Part shown: piece by piece, positions 8,646 through 17,395 of the stretch | Layout of the letters: each line of letters starts with the position of its first letter | Position numbering within the stretch: the first letter of the stretch is position 1 | DNA from: Candidatus Saccharibacteria bacterium oral taxon 488 | Lineage (GTDB): Bacteria > Patescibacteriota > Saccharimonadia > Saccharimonadales > Saccharimonadaceae | Reading direction: 5' to 3' | Assembly: GCA_013099195.1 (NCBI GenBank) | Contig: CP039999.1 | Span: 248,001 to 312,000, forward strand | DNA: 64,000 nt | Notes under the pieces: model-generated | Seen by the model: the letters and a program-made list of their open reading frames with translations, nothing else | The model's database searches: none | What the model was told of the DNA's origin: nothing | Program-made: the position numbers and the translations under genes

Positions 8646-8717
8646 ATGCCAATCCACATCAAAGTACAATTCCAGGACGCAGAAGCAGCTGAGACCGTTG
8701 CAGTACGCCGCGGCTAA
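8646..8717 (+). CDS. 23-residue small ORF with strong ribosome binding site
   Basis: A tiny ORF (MPIHIKVQFQ...VAVRRG) sits between rsmH and ftsL. GGAGGG (8633-8638) is 7 bases before its ATG, one of the best ribosome binding sites in the window. It is in the sense of the operon and 24 bases past the rsmH stop. It could be a real small protein, a translational coupling device for the division genes downstream, or a decayed remnant. I do not recognise it. Confidence 0.5.
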   Translation: MPIHIKVQFQDAEAAETVAVRRG

Positions 8718-8875
8718 GTAAGCTCGCTTGATAGTTTTCCCGGAAAAAGTATGCAAGCTCGGCGGCTCGTTCTCCTAAGATGAGGGCGGGCCGACCGGCT
8801 GTATTTCCCGTGTCGTTACGACGCGCCACCGAAAGTACCAAACTTAACACATTTAAATACACACAGAAATTATTT

Positions 8876-9226
8876 ATGCACACACGCTCATCCACCACAT
8901 TTACGCCGCGTCGTCCTGGGCCGCAGCTTCGCCGTAACCAGAACGCCACCCGTTTTCGATCACAGACCAAGCTCGGGCCGGTGGCGCATACGGTGCTGGT
9001 GGCGCTGATGATTATGGTGCTGGGGCTGGTGTACTTGACACAGGCGACCAAGACGACGGCCTATGGTTACGAGGCGGAGGGGCTGGATTCGCAGTTGAAT
9101 GAGCTGGCGACGAAAAAGTCAGAGTTAGAGGTGCAGAATGCGCGGCTGACGGCGCTCGAAAAGGTCAAGCACAGCAATGTTGCATCGGCGATGAAAACAC
9201 CGACGCAGACGAACTACGCTCGCTAG
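8876..9226 (+). CDS. ftsL: FtsL/DivIC-like division protein
   Basis: A 116-residue bitopic protein: basic cytoplasmic N-terminus, one membrane segment (VAHTVLVALMIMVLGLVYL), then a short extracytoplasmic heptad coiled coil (LDSQLNELATKKSELEVQNA). Size, topology and place between rsmH and ftsI are those of FtsL, which joins FtsB and FtsQ in the divisome. I chose ATG 8876; the open frame extends to GTG or ATG codons at 8780, but that extension is poor. No good ribosome binding site is visible at 8876. Confidence 0.7.
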   Translation: MHTRSSTTFTPRRPGPQLRRNQNATRFRSQTKLGPVAHTVLVALMIMVLGLVYLTQATKTTAYGYEAEGLDSQLNELATKKSELEVQNARLTALEKVKHSNVASAMKTPTQTNYAR

Positions 9227-9261
9227 CCTGGGGGTAAAAGTGGTACAATAGGACAAGCGGT

Positions 9262-11010
9262 ATGAAACGTCACTTAACGCAATCTCGAACCGGCGTACTC
9301 GCTATCATTCTGTTGGGGATGATGGCGATTTTTGTGATGCGGCTGTTTTATCTACAGATCATTAAACACAGCGAATACGTGTCGCTGGCTCAGGCTAGCC
9401 AGCAGCGTCATTTTGTCATTCCGGCCGAGCGGGGCAAGCTATATATGATGGATGGCGGTACGGCCGTCCCCGTGGTGCTTAACCAAACGGTCTATACGGT
9501 GATCGCCGATCCGCAGACGGTCAAGCAGGAGCAGCGCCAGCAGATTATCGCGGCGCTACAGGAAATTGCCGGTGGCGAGGTAGTGAGTGACGCGGCCAAG
9601 CGGCTGGAGCGTACCGCCTCTCGCTACGAAGTGCTGGCGCGCAACATCACGCGCACCCAGGCCGAGAAGCTAAAGGCTAAGGATTTTGTCGGTATCTTGT
9701 ATCAAAAGGGGTCGATTCGCAACTATCCGGAGGGGCAGCTGGCAGCGCAGGTGCTGGGCTTCGTTAATGCCGAGGGCAAGGGGCAGTACGGGGCTGAAGG
9801 GGCGCTAAACGATAGGCTGAAGGGTCGTGATGGCCTACTCAAAACAGTGGCGGACGTGCGTAATGTGCCGCTGACGCTGAGTAAAGATAACGTGCGCGTC
9901 GAGGCGAAGTCGGGCGAGAATGTGGCGTTGTCGATTGATCGAAATGTGCAGAGTTACGCCGAAGAAGCGCTCAAACGAGGGATCGACAAGGCCGGCGCGA
10001 CCGAAGGTAGCGTGATGGTGATGAATCCGAATAATGGTCAGGTGCTGGCGATGGCTAATTATCCAACGTATAATCCAGCCGAGTACACCAAGCAAAAAGA
10101 CGCAGCGGTGTTTAGCAATGCGACGACGATGCTGCCGTTTGAGCCGGGGTCCATTGTCAAGACGTTCAGCATGGCGACGGGGATTGATAAGGGTGTGGTG
10201 ACGCCGCAGTCAACGTACTCGAACACTGATTGTACTGAGGTGGGGGATCGGAAAATGTGTAATGCTCTAAGGGGGCTTGGCGGCACGACGAGCATGCAGA
10301 GTGCGTTTAATAATTCGCTCAATGTCGGCATGATCACGATTGCGCGGCGGCTGGGCGATGGATCGACGATCACCCCGAGTGCGCGGCAGACGCTGTATGA
10401 GTATTATCACGACAAATTTGGGTTTGGTGAGGCGACGGGGATTGAGCTAGCGGAGGCGCCGGGGCTACTTTACGTGCCAAATCGGCCGGGAGCAGAGGTG
10501 AATTACGCGAATATTACGTTCGGGCAGGGTATGAATGCGACGATGGTACAGGCGGCCAGCGCGTTTTGTTCGGTGGTGAATGGCGGGCAGTATTTTCGAC
10601 CGACGGTGGTAGCTGGAACGGTGGATGCGAATGGCGGTTTGAGGCCTTCGGCTGCTTCACCGCTGCGCAGGACTATTTCTGAGCAGTCATCAGCCACCAT
10701 GCGCGGCATGCTGTCAACAGCGCGGGCGGTTCTCAATCAGCGTATGCCCGATAAAGACAGGCCGGGCTATGATGTCGGCGGCAAGACTGGTACCTCAGAG
10801 ACGCTGATCAATGGTAGCTATACCATGGACGAAACAGTAGCGACGTATATCGGCTATGGTGGCGCAAATCGCCCCGAGTATGTCATAATGGTACGTGTCG
10901 CGGCGCCTGGCAAGCGCAAGAACTTACAGGGTAACATTCACGCTGCACCAATTTTTACTGATATCTCCAACTGGATGATTGATTATATGAAATTAGCACC
11001 GAAGGGATAG
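9262..11010 (+). CDS. ftsI: Penicillin-binding protein, FtsI/PBP2-type transpeptidase
   Basis: A 582-residue class B PBP that cross-links septal peptidoglycan. One N-terminal membrane segment (VLAIILLGMMAIFVMRLFY) anchors a periplasmic dimerisation domain (AERGKLY box) and a transpeptidase domain with the catalytic tetrad SIVK (Ser297), SLN (Ser352) and KTG (Lys508 in GGKTGTSET). TACAAT at 9244-9249 lies 12 bases before the ATG, so it may also have its own promoter. It starts 35 bases after ftsL and 2 bases separate its stop from mraY. Confidence 0.92.
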   Translation: MKRHLTQSRTGVLAIILLGMMAIFVMRLFYLQIIKHSEYVSLAQASQQRHFVIPAERGKLYMMDGGTAVPVVLNQTVYTVIADPQTVKQEQRQQIIAALQEIAGGEVVSDAAKRLERTASRYEVLARNITRTQAEKLKAKDFVGILYQKGSIRNYPEGQLAAQVLGFVNAEGKGQYGAEGALNDRLKGRDGLLKTVADVRNVPLTLSKDNVRVEAKSGENVALSIDRNVQSYAEEALKRGIDKAGATEGSVMVMNPNNGQVLAMANYPTYNPAEYTKQKDAAVFSNATTMLPFEPGSIVKTFSMATGIDKGVVTPQSTYSNTDCTEVGDRKMCNALRGLGGTTSMQSAFNNSLNVGMITIARRLGDGSTITPSARQTLYEYYHDKFGFGEATGIELAEAPGLLYVPNRPGAEVNYANITFGQGMNATMVQAASAFCSVVNGGQYFRPTVVAGTVDANGGLRPSAASPLRRTISEQSSATMRGMLSTARAVLNQRMPDKDRPGYDVGGKTGTSETLINGSYTMDETVATYIGYGGANRPEYVIMVRVAAPGKRKNLQGNIHAAPIFTDISNWMIDYMKLAPKG

Positions 11011-11012
11011 CC

Positions 11013-12050
11013 ATGGCAACTGCTTTACAAACAATGACCAACGAATTGACACACGTATTTTTGCTCAGTGTCGGGGCGTTCTTATTGGCGATGTTTCTGA
11101 CGCCGATTTATACGTTTTTTGCCTATCGGTATCGGTTTTGGAAGCGGCAGCGCTCGGAGAGTACCGACGGCAAAGAGTTGAAGGTTTTTGCTAAATTCCA
11201 AGCGGCAAAATTGCGGCGAAATATTCCAACAATGGCCGGAGTTATCGGTGTTATTTCGATTTTTGTTGTAACATTCCTCTGTAATTTAGATCGAGCGCAG
11301 ACATGGCTGCCGCTAGCGGCGCTAGTCGGGGGTGCCGCAGTTGGGTTAGTTGATGATGTTATTAATCTACGCGGGCTGGGCGGTGGTGCAGCCGGCTTAC
11401 GTAGTCCGGTGAAATTTGCGCTGATTATGCTTATCGGCATCGTCCTTGGCTGGTTTTTCTATGTCAAGCTGGGCGTGGCCAGCTTCCATGTGCCGTTCAT
11501 GGGTGACGTAGCGATCGGCTGGCTGATCATCCCGCTGTTTGCCTTTGCAGTGGTAGCGACTGGTAATGCGGTTAATATTTCTGATGGCATGGACGGGCTG
11601 GCCGGCGGGCTGTTGGGGATTAGCTTTGGGGCGTTCGGAGTGATTGCCTTGCTGCAGCAACAAGTGTTGCTGGCGGGATTTTGCTTCACGGTAGTTGGTG
11701 TGCTACTGAGTTATCTCTGGTTTAACATCTATCCAGCAAGGTTTTTCATGGGCGATGTTGGTAGTTTTGCCTATGGGGTGAGTTTGGGAGTGGTGGCGAT
11801 GCTGACTAACTCATTGCTGCTGCTGCCGGTGATTGGGTTGTTGTTTGTGATCGAGGCGGGTTCGAGCTTGATCCAGATTGTGAGCAAGAAACTCTTTAAG
11901 CGCAAGATTTTCTTATCGGCGCCGATTCATCATCACCTAGAAGCCAGCGGCTGGCCGGAAACTAAAGTGACGATGCGGTTTTGGGTGATTGGCTGCGTGA
12001 TGGCGTTTATCGGCGTGATGCTGGCTCTGGCGGGGGGTCATATTGCGTAA
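11013..12050 (+). CDS. mraY: Phospho-N-acetylmuramoyl-pentapeptide-transferase
   Basis: MraY transfers phospho-MurNAc-pentapeptide to undecaprenyl phosphate, making lipid I. The polytopic 345-residue protein has the family motifs RRNIPTMAGVIGV, GLVDDVINLRGLGG (catalytic Asp pair), GNAVNISDGMDGLAGG, FFMGDVGSFAYG and the HHH box APIHHHLEASGWPE. It follows ftsI by 2 bases and overlaps the ftsW start by 8 bases, so translation is coupled. Confidence 0.95.
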   Translation: MATALQTMTNELTHVFLLSVGAFLLAMFLTPIYTFFAYRYRFWKRQRSESTDGKELKVFAKFQAAKLRRNIPTMAGVIGVISIFVVTFLCNLDRAQTWLPLAALVGGAAVGLVDDVINLRGLGGGAAGLRSPVKFALIMLIGIVLGWFFYVKLGVASFHVPFMGDVAIGWLIIPLFAFAVVATGNAVNISDGMDGLAGGLLGISFGAFGVIALLQQQVLLAGFCFTVVGVLLSYLWFNIYPARFFMGDVGSFAYGVSLGVVAMLTNSLLLLPVIGLLFVIEAGSSLIQIVSKKLFKRKIFLSAPIHHHLEASGWPETKVTMRFWVIGCVMAFIGVMLALAGGHIA

Positions 12051-13326
12051 CCGCACTGCCACCTCAACCGCCAAGGCGGTGCGTCGCCACCGGCCGATGT
12101 ATCAGATCGTGCTGTATATGGGGTTGTTATTGATGCTCGGGTTGGTGGTGATGTATGCGCTGGGACCGCAGCGGGCGAATGTATTAAATCATACGCACGG
12201 CGCGAATTATAGCGACACCTTCTTTTTTAATAAGCAGCTGGCCAGCGTCATCACCGCTGTGGTGGCATTTGGGGTGGCGGCGATATTGCCATATCGGTGG
12301 TTGACCGAGGCGTGGGCCAAGCGACTATTCATCGCGGGCTTGGCGGCGTGTTTCTTGTTGGTGGTTTGCGGGGCGCTGCTGCATCTGCCATTTGCATCGG
12401 ACACCAACGGCGCGTACCGCTGGTTTTATCTGGGTGGACTGGGTAGCTTTCAGCCGGCGGAGTTATTGAAATTTGGCTTGCTACTGTTTGTGGCTGGGTT
12501 TTTGGCCAAACGGGTGCGCCAAGGCAAACTCAACGATATCAACGAGACGCTGATCCCGCTGGGTATTGTTATGGCGGTGTCGATATTTGTGGTGGTGGTG
12601 CTGCAGAAAGATTTGGGGACGGGTGTGTCGCTCGTAGCGCTGGCGCTGTCGGTGTTAGCGGTGTCGGGGATGGACGCTCGGCTACTGCGACGCATCGTGT
12701 TCATTATCGCGGCTGCGGCGTTAGTGCTGACGTTCTCATCACCGCATCGCATCGAGCGGGTGATGACCTTTATTCAGGGTGATACGCATCAATCAGCCAG
12801 TCGGGATGAAAATAATTATCACATCCAACAAGCGCGCATCGCCATCGGCTCGGGCGGCCTATTGGGCCTCGGCATCGGTAAAAGTGTGCAGGCGACAGGT
12901 TACCTGCCAGAGGCGATTAACGACTCGATTTTTGCGGTGATGGGCGAAACGTTTGGATTTGTTGGCCTGTTGGTTATTTTGGCGCTGTTTTCGGCGCTGC
13001 TGCTGAGCCTGCTCAAGGTGACGTCGCGGCTGGCTGATATGCACCTAAGGCTCGTAGTGGCGGGTGTGTTTGGCTGGGTGGCGTCGCATGTGCTGATGAA
13101 TATTGGCTCAATGACGGGGATTATTCCGATGACTGGTATCTCGCTGCCGCTGCTCAGTTATGGCGGCACCAGCATGTTATTTATCGCAGCGGCGCTGGGT
13201 CTGGCATTTCAACTGTCAGCCTATACGGCGCACAAACCATTAACGGAAGGAGAGGGAAGTGGCAAAGATCTTGGCAGTCGGCGGCGGCTCGGGCGGACAC
13301 GTTACGCCAGTCGTGGCAGTGTGTAA
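12043..13326 (+). CDS. ftsW: FtsW/RodA/SpoVE family glycosyltransferase
   Basis: A SEDS family membrane protein that polymerises lipid II at the septum together with FtsI. About ten membrane segments are visible, with the family stretches GLGSFQPAELLKFGLLLF, VVLQKDLGTG, NNYHIQQARIAIGSGGLLG, NDSIFAVMGETFGFVG and TGISLPLLSYGGTSM near the C-terminus. The TTG at 12043 is used as start because it overlaps mraY and a G-rich site precedes it; ATG 12097 is the alternative. The last 68 bases overlap murG in another frame, encoding an Arg/Gly-rich tail of low information. Confidence 0.92.
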   Translation: MRNRTATSTAKAVRRHRPMYQIVLYMGLLLMLGLVVMYALGPQRANVLNHTHGANYSDTFFFNKQLASVITAVVAFGVAAILPYRWLTEAWAKRLFIAGLAACFLLVVCGALLHLPFASDTNGAYRWFYLGGLGSFQPAELLKFGLLLFVAGFLAKRVRQGKLNDINETLIPLGIVMAVSIFVVVVLQKDLGTGVSLVALALSVLAVSGMDARLLRRIVFIIAAAALVLTFSSPHRIERVMTFIQGDTHQSASRDENNYHIQQARIAIGSGGLLGLGIGKSVQATGYLPEAINDSIFAVMGETFGFVGLLVILALFSALLLSLLKVTSRLADMHLRLVVAGVFGWVASHVLMNIGSMTGIIPMTGISLPLLSYGGTSMLFIAAALGLAFQLSAYTAHKPLTEGEGSGKDLGSRRRLGRTRYASRGSV

Positions 13327-14422
13327 GGAGTTGCGATCATCGGGTGATCACGAATTGCGGTTTTGGTGTGATCGGAAGTTTGGTGCTAGCGCTCGCGGTA
13401 TTTTTGGTAAGTTTGATGAGACGATCCCGGTTGAGTTGATTATCGCTGGCAAGATCCGTCGCTACCACGGTAAAAATATGACGTTTCATCTTCGTCCATC
13501 AATTTTGCTACCGAATCTGCGCGATATCTTTTTGGTTGGTATTGGGTTTATTCAGAGCTTTTGTAAGTTGCTCAGATGGCGGCCGGATGTGATTTTTATC
13601 AAGGGCGGCTACGTGTGCCTGCCGGTTGGCTATGCAGCGCGGCTGCTGAAGATTCCGCTGGTGCTGCATGATTCGGATGCGCATCCGGGACTGACCAATC
13701 GACTACTGGCGCCATTTGCTGCCAAGATCGGCACCGGGGCGCCGCTGGAGCATTATAATTATCCTGATGTCAAGGCGGAGTATGTCGGCATCCCGGTGGC
13801 TGAGGAGTTCCGACCATACAGCGCAGCCGAGCGGCGGCAACTAAAGACAAAGCTTGGCTTCGACCCGGCGCGGCCACTGGTGGTGGTGACTGGCGGTGGG
13901 CTGGGGGCAGCGCGCCTCAACGAAGCGGTGGTAGCCACGCGCGAGCAGCTGCTAGCCGAGGCGTCGGTGTTCTTGATCTCTGGTAAGCATCAGTTTGACG
14001 AGCTGAAAGAGCGCGTTGATAGTCGGGCGGGCTGGCGATTGGAAGCGTTTGTTAACCACGGCATGGCCGAAGTATTGGCGGCAGCGGATGTGGTGGTGGC
14101 GCGGGCCGGTGCGACGACGCTGCTGGAACTGGCGGCATTACATAAGCCAGCAGTCATCGTGCCGAACGGTATGTTGACAGCTGGTCATCAGCTCAAGAAT
14201 GCCAAGGTGTATCAGGATGCGCTGGCGGCAGTGATCGTTGAGGAGTCGACGCTGAAACAGACGCCAGAGGTGTTGAGCAAGAAGGTCATTGGTCTTGTTA
14301 AGTCGCCGCGGATCTTGGCCGGCCTCGGGCGAAACATCGGTACATTTGCCAAGCCCAACGCCGCCAAGGACATGGCAGCGATGCTTCTCACTGTCATTCG
14401 TCGGCAGGGGAGACGTCGGTGA
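13259..14422 (+). CDS. murG: UDP-N-acetylglucosamine--MurNAc-pentapeptide transferase
   Basis: MurG adds GlcNAc to lipid I on the cytoplasmic face, giving lipid II. The 387-residue GT-B enzyme begins with AVGGGSGGHVTPVVAV (glycine loop 1) and has VVTGGGLGAARLNEAV, the donor-site stretch ADVVVARAGATTLLELAAL and the lipid-side segment IKGGYVCLPVGYAARL. GTG 13259 is preceded by GGAGAGGG, a good ribosome binding site. It overlaps ftsW by 68 bases and ftsQ by 4 bases (GTGA). Confidence 0.94.
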   Translation: MAKILAVGGGSGGHVTPVVAVCKELRSSGDHELRFWCDRKFGASARGIFGKFDETIPVELIIAGKIRRYHGKNMTFHLRPSILLPNLRDIFLVGIGFIQSFCKLLRWRPDVIFIKGGYVCLPVGYAARLLKIPLVLHDSDAHPGLTNRLLAPFAAKIGTGAPLEHYNYPDVKAEYVGIPVAEEFRPYSAAERRQLKTKLGFDPARPLVVVTGGGLGAARLNEAVVATREQLLAEASVFLISGKHQFDELKERVDSRAGWRLEAFVNHGMAEVLAAADVVVARAGATTLLELAALHKPAVIVPNGMLTAGHQLKNAKVYQDALAAVIVEESTLKQTPEVLSKKVIGLVKSPRILAGLGRNIGTFAKPNAAKDMAAMLLTVIRRQGRRR

Positions 14423-15336
14423 AATTACCCTTTTCTCGGGCAAAATCTACGCCGACCACACGCCGCGAAATTGCAGCTCGTCGTCAAGCGGCGCTAATTA
14501 ACGAGGATAGTTCATTCGAGACAGCCTATCGCCGCAATCGTAACCTCAACACCCGCCACACTGCCTCGCCGGTCGAGACCTCGGAGCGCACGGTTCAGCA
14601 TGCGAAATCTCGGCGTCGCCGGACGCGGTGGATTATCCTCCTCAGCAGTGCGCTGGTGCTTATTGTCATTGGTCTACTCGCATGGCAATGTACCGTCACG
14701 GTCTCGGTGCAAACGCCAGACGCAGCGAGTGCCAAAGAGGCCGATCGCTACCGTAACCTCGTCGATGAATATCTCAGTGCACGTCCGGTCGAGCGATTCT
14801 TGTTTGTACTGAATCACCAGTCGCTAGCTAGTTTTTTCCTCGAGAAAGCCCCGGAGGTCAAGACGGTTCGCCTCGAGGCCGACCAGCTTACTCGGCCGCA
14901 CCTTAAGCTTACCTTTCGCCAGCCTGTTGTCCAGTGGACCTCTGGCGATAAGAGCTATTTTGTTGACGACGCAGGCGTGACGTTCTCGATCACCTACATG
15001 GGCTCGCCGTCAGTTATCGTCAAAGACCAGAGCGGTGTGCCGACCGCCGCCGGCCAGGAGGTTATCAATCGCCACTTTCTCAGCTTTCTCGGTCAAGCTG
15101 TCGCCGGCTTTCGCGAGCACCGGTTAGAAGTTACGGAAATTATCCTGCCGCAAAACACCGTTCGCCAGGCGCTTCTGTCAATCAAGGGCCGTCCATACAG
15201 TATTAAAATGACCACCGACAGGGAGGCAGCAGCGCAGGTAGCGCAAGCGGTCAAGGCCATGACATTCTTCCAGGGTAGTGGCGCGACGCCTACGTATATT
15301 GATGTGCGCGTCAATCAGCGAGTGTTTTATAAGTAG
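14419..15336 (+). CDS. ftsQ: FtsQ-like division protein
   Basis: A 305-residue bitopic protein: long basic cytoplasmic N-terminus (residues 1-70), one membrane helix (WIILLSSALVLIVIGLLAW), then an extracytoplasmic beta-rich region where a POTRA and FtsQ-type domain would lie. Weak sequence conservation is normal for FtsQ; the assignment rests mainly on topology and on being the gene after murG with a GTGA overlap. It would link FtsL/FtsB with the rest of the divisome. It is the last gene of this cluster; no ftsA or ftsZ follows. Confidence 0.75.
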   Translation: MKLPFSRAKSTPTTRREIAARRQAALINEDSSFETAYRRNRNLNTRHTASPVETSERTVQHAKSRRRRTRWIILLSSALVLIVIGLLAWQCTVTVSVQTPDAASAKEADRYRNLVDEYLSARPVERFLFVLNHQSLASFFLEKAPEVKTVRLEADQLTRPHLKLTFRQPVVQWTSGDKSYFVDDAGVTFSITYMGSPSVIVKDQSGVPTAAGQEVINRHFLSFLGQAVAGFREHRLEVTEIILPQNTVRQALLSIKGRPYSIKMTTDREAAAQVAQAVKAMTFFQGSGATPTYIDVRVNQRVFYK

Positions 15337-15646
15337 CGGGCAGGGGGTGGATTGCTCGTCCGCGCGGGTTGCAGGTCGAGCCACCAATAGGGTAGAGACG
15401 TCGCCCCTGATTATATAAGTTCGCTTTTTGTTCGTTTATCAGAGGATTAAGAAAAACATAGTTATAATATCAAAATAGCAAAAAATCAAATAGGGTGCTT
15501 GTGGAAAAATAGAGCAGGGGAATAAAATAGGAAAAAGTCAAATGTTTGTAGGTTTAAACCAGCGTGGGATGCTGTGTTTGTCGTGCGCGGCCTCGTACAC
15601 AAGCGCATATGCCCATGCTAGGCGGTGCCTTATGATGTGGAAAAGT
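15337..15646. other. Non-coding, AT-rich stretch after ftsQ
   Basis: I see no gene, tRNA or clear terminator in these 310 bases. TATAAT-like words occur (for example at 15462-15467) but no coding frame follows them. Confidence 0.5.
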
Positions 15647-15883
15647 CTACGAGTTGCTTTTTAGACCGTAACGACGTTCAAGTTTGGTAAGGCCTAGCTC
15701 GATATTTATTTGAGAGGCGGAGACGACGCTGGCGCCGGAGGTATCCCAAACTCCCCCGATTGAAAGTCGAAAGTGATTAGTATGGGGGTCTGTTTTGTTT
15801 ATGGTAGCTTGAACGTATCCCGTATTAGCACTCACCGTAGTATGGTGAAAGTCCGGGAGGAGATCCCCCGCTCGTAAGAGATG
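15647..15883 (-). pseudogene. Gene fragment, unknown family
   Basis: A minus-strand frame is open from about 15883 to TAA at 15647 and reads like real protein (RAGDLLPDFHHTTVSANTGY at the start, LTKLERRYGLKSNS at the end) but has no upstream start or body; a TAG lies at 15884-15886. GTG 15835 is only an internal option. I read this as the C-terminal remnant of a larger gene whose 5' part has decayed. I do not recognise the family. Confidence 0.4.
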
Positions 15884-16342
15884 CTAGGCGAAAAAGTTAT
15901 AAATGGTATATTAAGTGTATGCATACCGAAGTTCAGCGTATCAAAATAACTATAATACGTAAAAGCTACCTTGTGCGACATTAAATTATCTACGAAAAGA
16001 CGCATGCTCTATCGTCTCTTCGCGATAATATTTTTTTGTTTTGTATGTAATGTTAGCTTAGCTTTGACTGCCCTTTACTGGACGCCCCCATATCGTGACT
16101 GACGGATAAATCTACCAAATGCGGTTTTGCGGAATTTATTGAAAACTTAGATTTGTTTTATTACCTCGGCGTTTTATGTTTTATGGTGATTGAGCGCTTC
16201 TGGTCGGTATCGTACCCGTTGCCGTATTCACCCAGGCCTGCTATATATGGACTGCGATACAACGATACAGCCTGTATGTGCGTAATCTTGGCAGCCTAAA
16301 GTCGCTTGAACCGCTAATGTGATAAGTTCTCTTTTTGTTCTA
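15884..16342. other. Non-coding decayed stretch
   Basis: AT-rich sequence with stops in all frames on both strands. I see no RNA gene or repeat. It lies between two gene remnants and is probably decayed coding DNA. Confidence 0.5.
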
Positions 16343-16851
16343 TTATTTTTCGAATACTGATGCGTGCAGGGCCTGGGCAACTTGCTGCTTGATGGTGTCG
16401 GTATTCCAGCCGCTGGCGGTGAATCGTAGCAGGGGTATGTGTGCACTAGTGATAACTGTATTGACAAAAGCGTCTCGCTGTTGACGGTCAGGGCGATTGT
16501 GAGTGATATCATCAAGCTCTATGGCGAGAAGTGGTCGTATGTCATTGGTGCAGATGAGGAAGTCTACTGATTTACCATTGATTCTTGAGAATGCCCTGCT
16601 CCAGTTTTGTCCGCGCACCTTATGATTCAAGAATATGCTCAGATGGGCTTGAGGAATAATGATACAGCCGCTGACTACTTCGTGTAGGGTTTGATAGAAG
16701 GCCAGTTCGTACTGTGTGTTATGATGCGCTCCTTTTTGGTGTATGCATACTCCCCTGTTTTTGGCTTAGAAAAAGTGGTTCATCTGTTTGTTTTTGCCCC
16801 AATTATTCCAAAGACGACAATGATGATAAGAATTATTATACTTATTTCCAT
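16343..16851 (-). pseudogene. Broken DUF2726 nuclease-like gene with N-terminal membrane helix
   Basis: The minus strand encodes MEISIIILIIIVVFGIIGAK (a membrane helix), then a TGA, then KPKTGEYAYTKK, then after a frame change in an A5 run GAHHNTQYELAFYQTLHEVV and a DUF2726-type domain (SVDFLICTNDIRPLLAIELDD, RDAFVNTVITSAHIPLLRF) to TAA 16343. DUF2726 has a PD-(D/E)XK-like fold. One nonsense and one frameshift change inactivate it. The promoter survives: TATAAT on the minus strand (16864-16859) is 7 bases before ATG 16851. Confidence 0.65.
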
Positions 16852-16996
16852 AAGGGAAATTATAATATGTTATGACGGGTTAAGTAAATGGGTTTTTTAG
16901 GATTGTCGTGCTGTATTGCTTTGTGGTATGGTTATGGGGGTTACATGGAGGTTATTCTGCCAATGTAAGTAAATGGTGGTATTTTGGGGATTACCA

Positions 16997-17316
16997 ATGG
17001 TTCAAAACCTGCTCGCTGAAGTGAAAGTGGCTGATGATAGAGCTAGTATATGCGAGCGTAAAGACTCGACTGGTAATGTTAAATGTAAGATCAAAAATAT
17101 CAAATATGGCGACAGTGAGGTTATCATTTCTGTTATTGACGGTAGACGCCGCGGTAATAAAACTATTAAGTTTCATCGTCGGGCGGAAAGCTACACTTTC
17201 GTAACTGTAAAGAGGCACGCACTGCTGGTTATAGCCATATGCATCGTGGTCAACCAGGGTACGCACCGCACCTTGATAGAGACGGCGACGGCATAGCTTG
17301 CGATAAGCATAAATAA
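16997..17316 (+). pseudogene. Frameshifted Excalibur-domain protein remnant
   Basis: The C-terminal frame gives FRNCKEARTAGYSHMHRGQP and then HLDRDGDGIACDKHK before TAA 17314-17316, a complete Excalibur calcium-binding domain. This frame closes upstream at a TAA near 17164, while the upstream coding-like text (VKVADDRASICERKDSTG...) is in another frame that runs on to 17296 as nonsense. At least one frameshift near 17170 is needed to join them. A hydrophobic stretch around 16910-16960 may be the lost signal or anchor, in yet another frame. Confidence 0.55.
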
Positions 17317-17335
17317 CGCATTTAGTACCAAAAAT

Positions 17336-17373
17336 AAATAACTAAGCCAGATTAAAAGCTGGCTTAGTTATTT
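17336..17373. terminator. Bidirectional intrinsic terminator
   Basis: A perfect 15-bp stem (17336-17350 with 17359-17373) around the 8-base loop ATTAAAAG. The arms end in A-rich and T-rich tracts, so it can stop transcription from the Excalibur remnant (+) and from the DUF4190-like gene (-). Confidence 0.85.
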
Positions 17374-17395
17374 GTATAGTTTTCATATTTTAACT

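Noticed and set aside
16735..16775. Phase variation at the A run in the DUF2726 gene
   Set aside because: The run is only five bases and a separate in-frame TGA is also present, so simple decay is more likely.
16691..16900. 69-codon plus-strand ORF
   Set aside because: It is antisense to the broken DUF2726 gene, whose frame has clear domain motifs.
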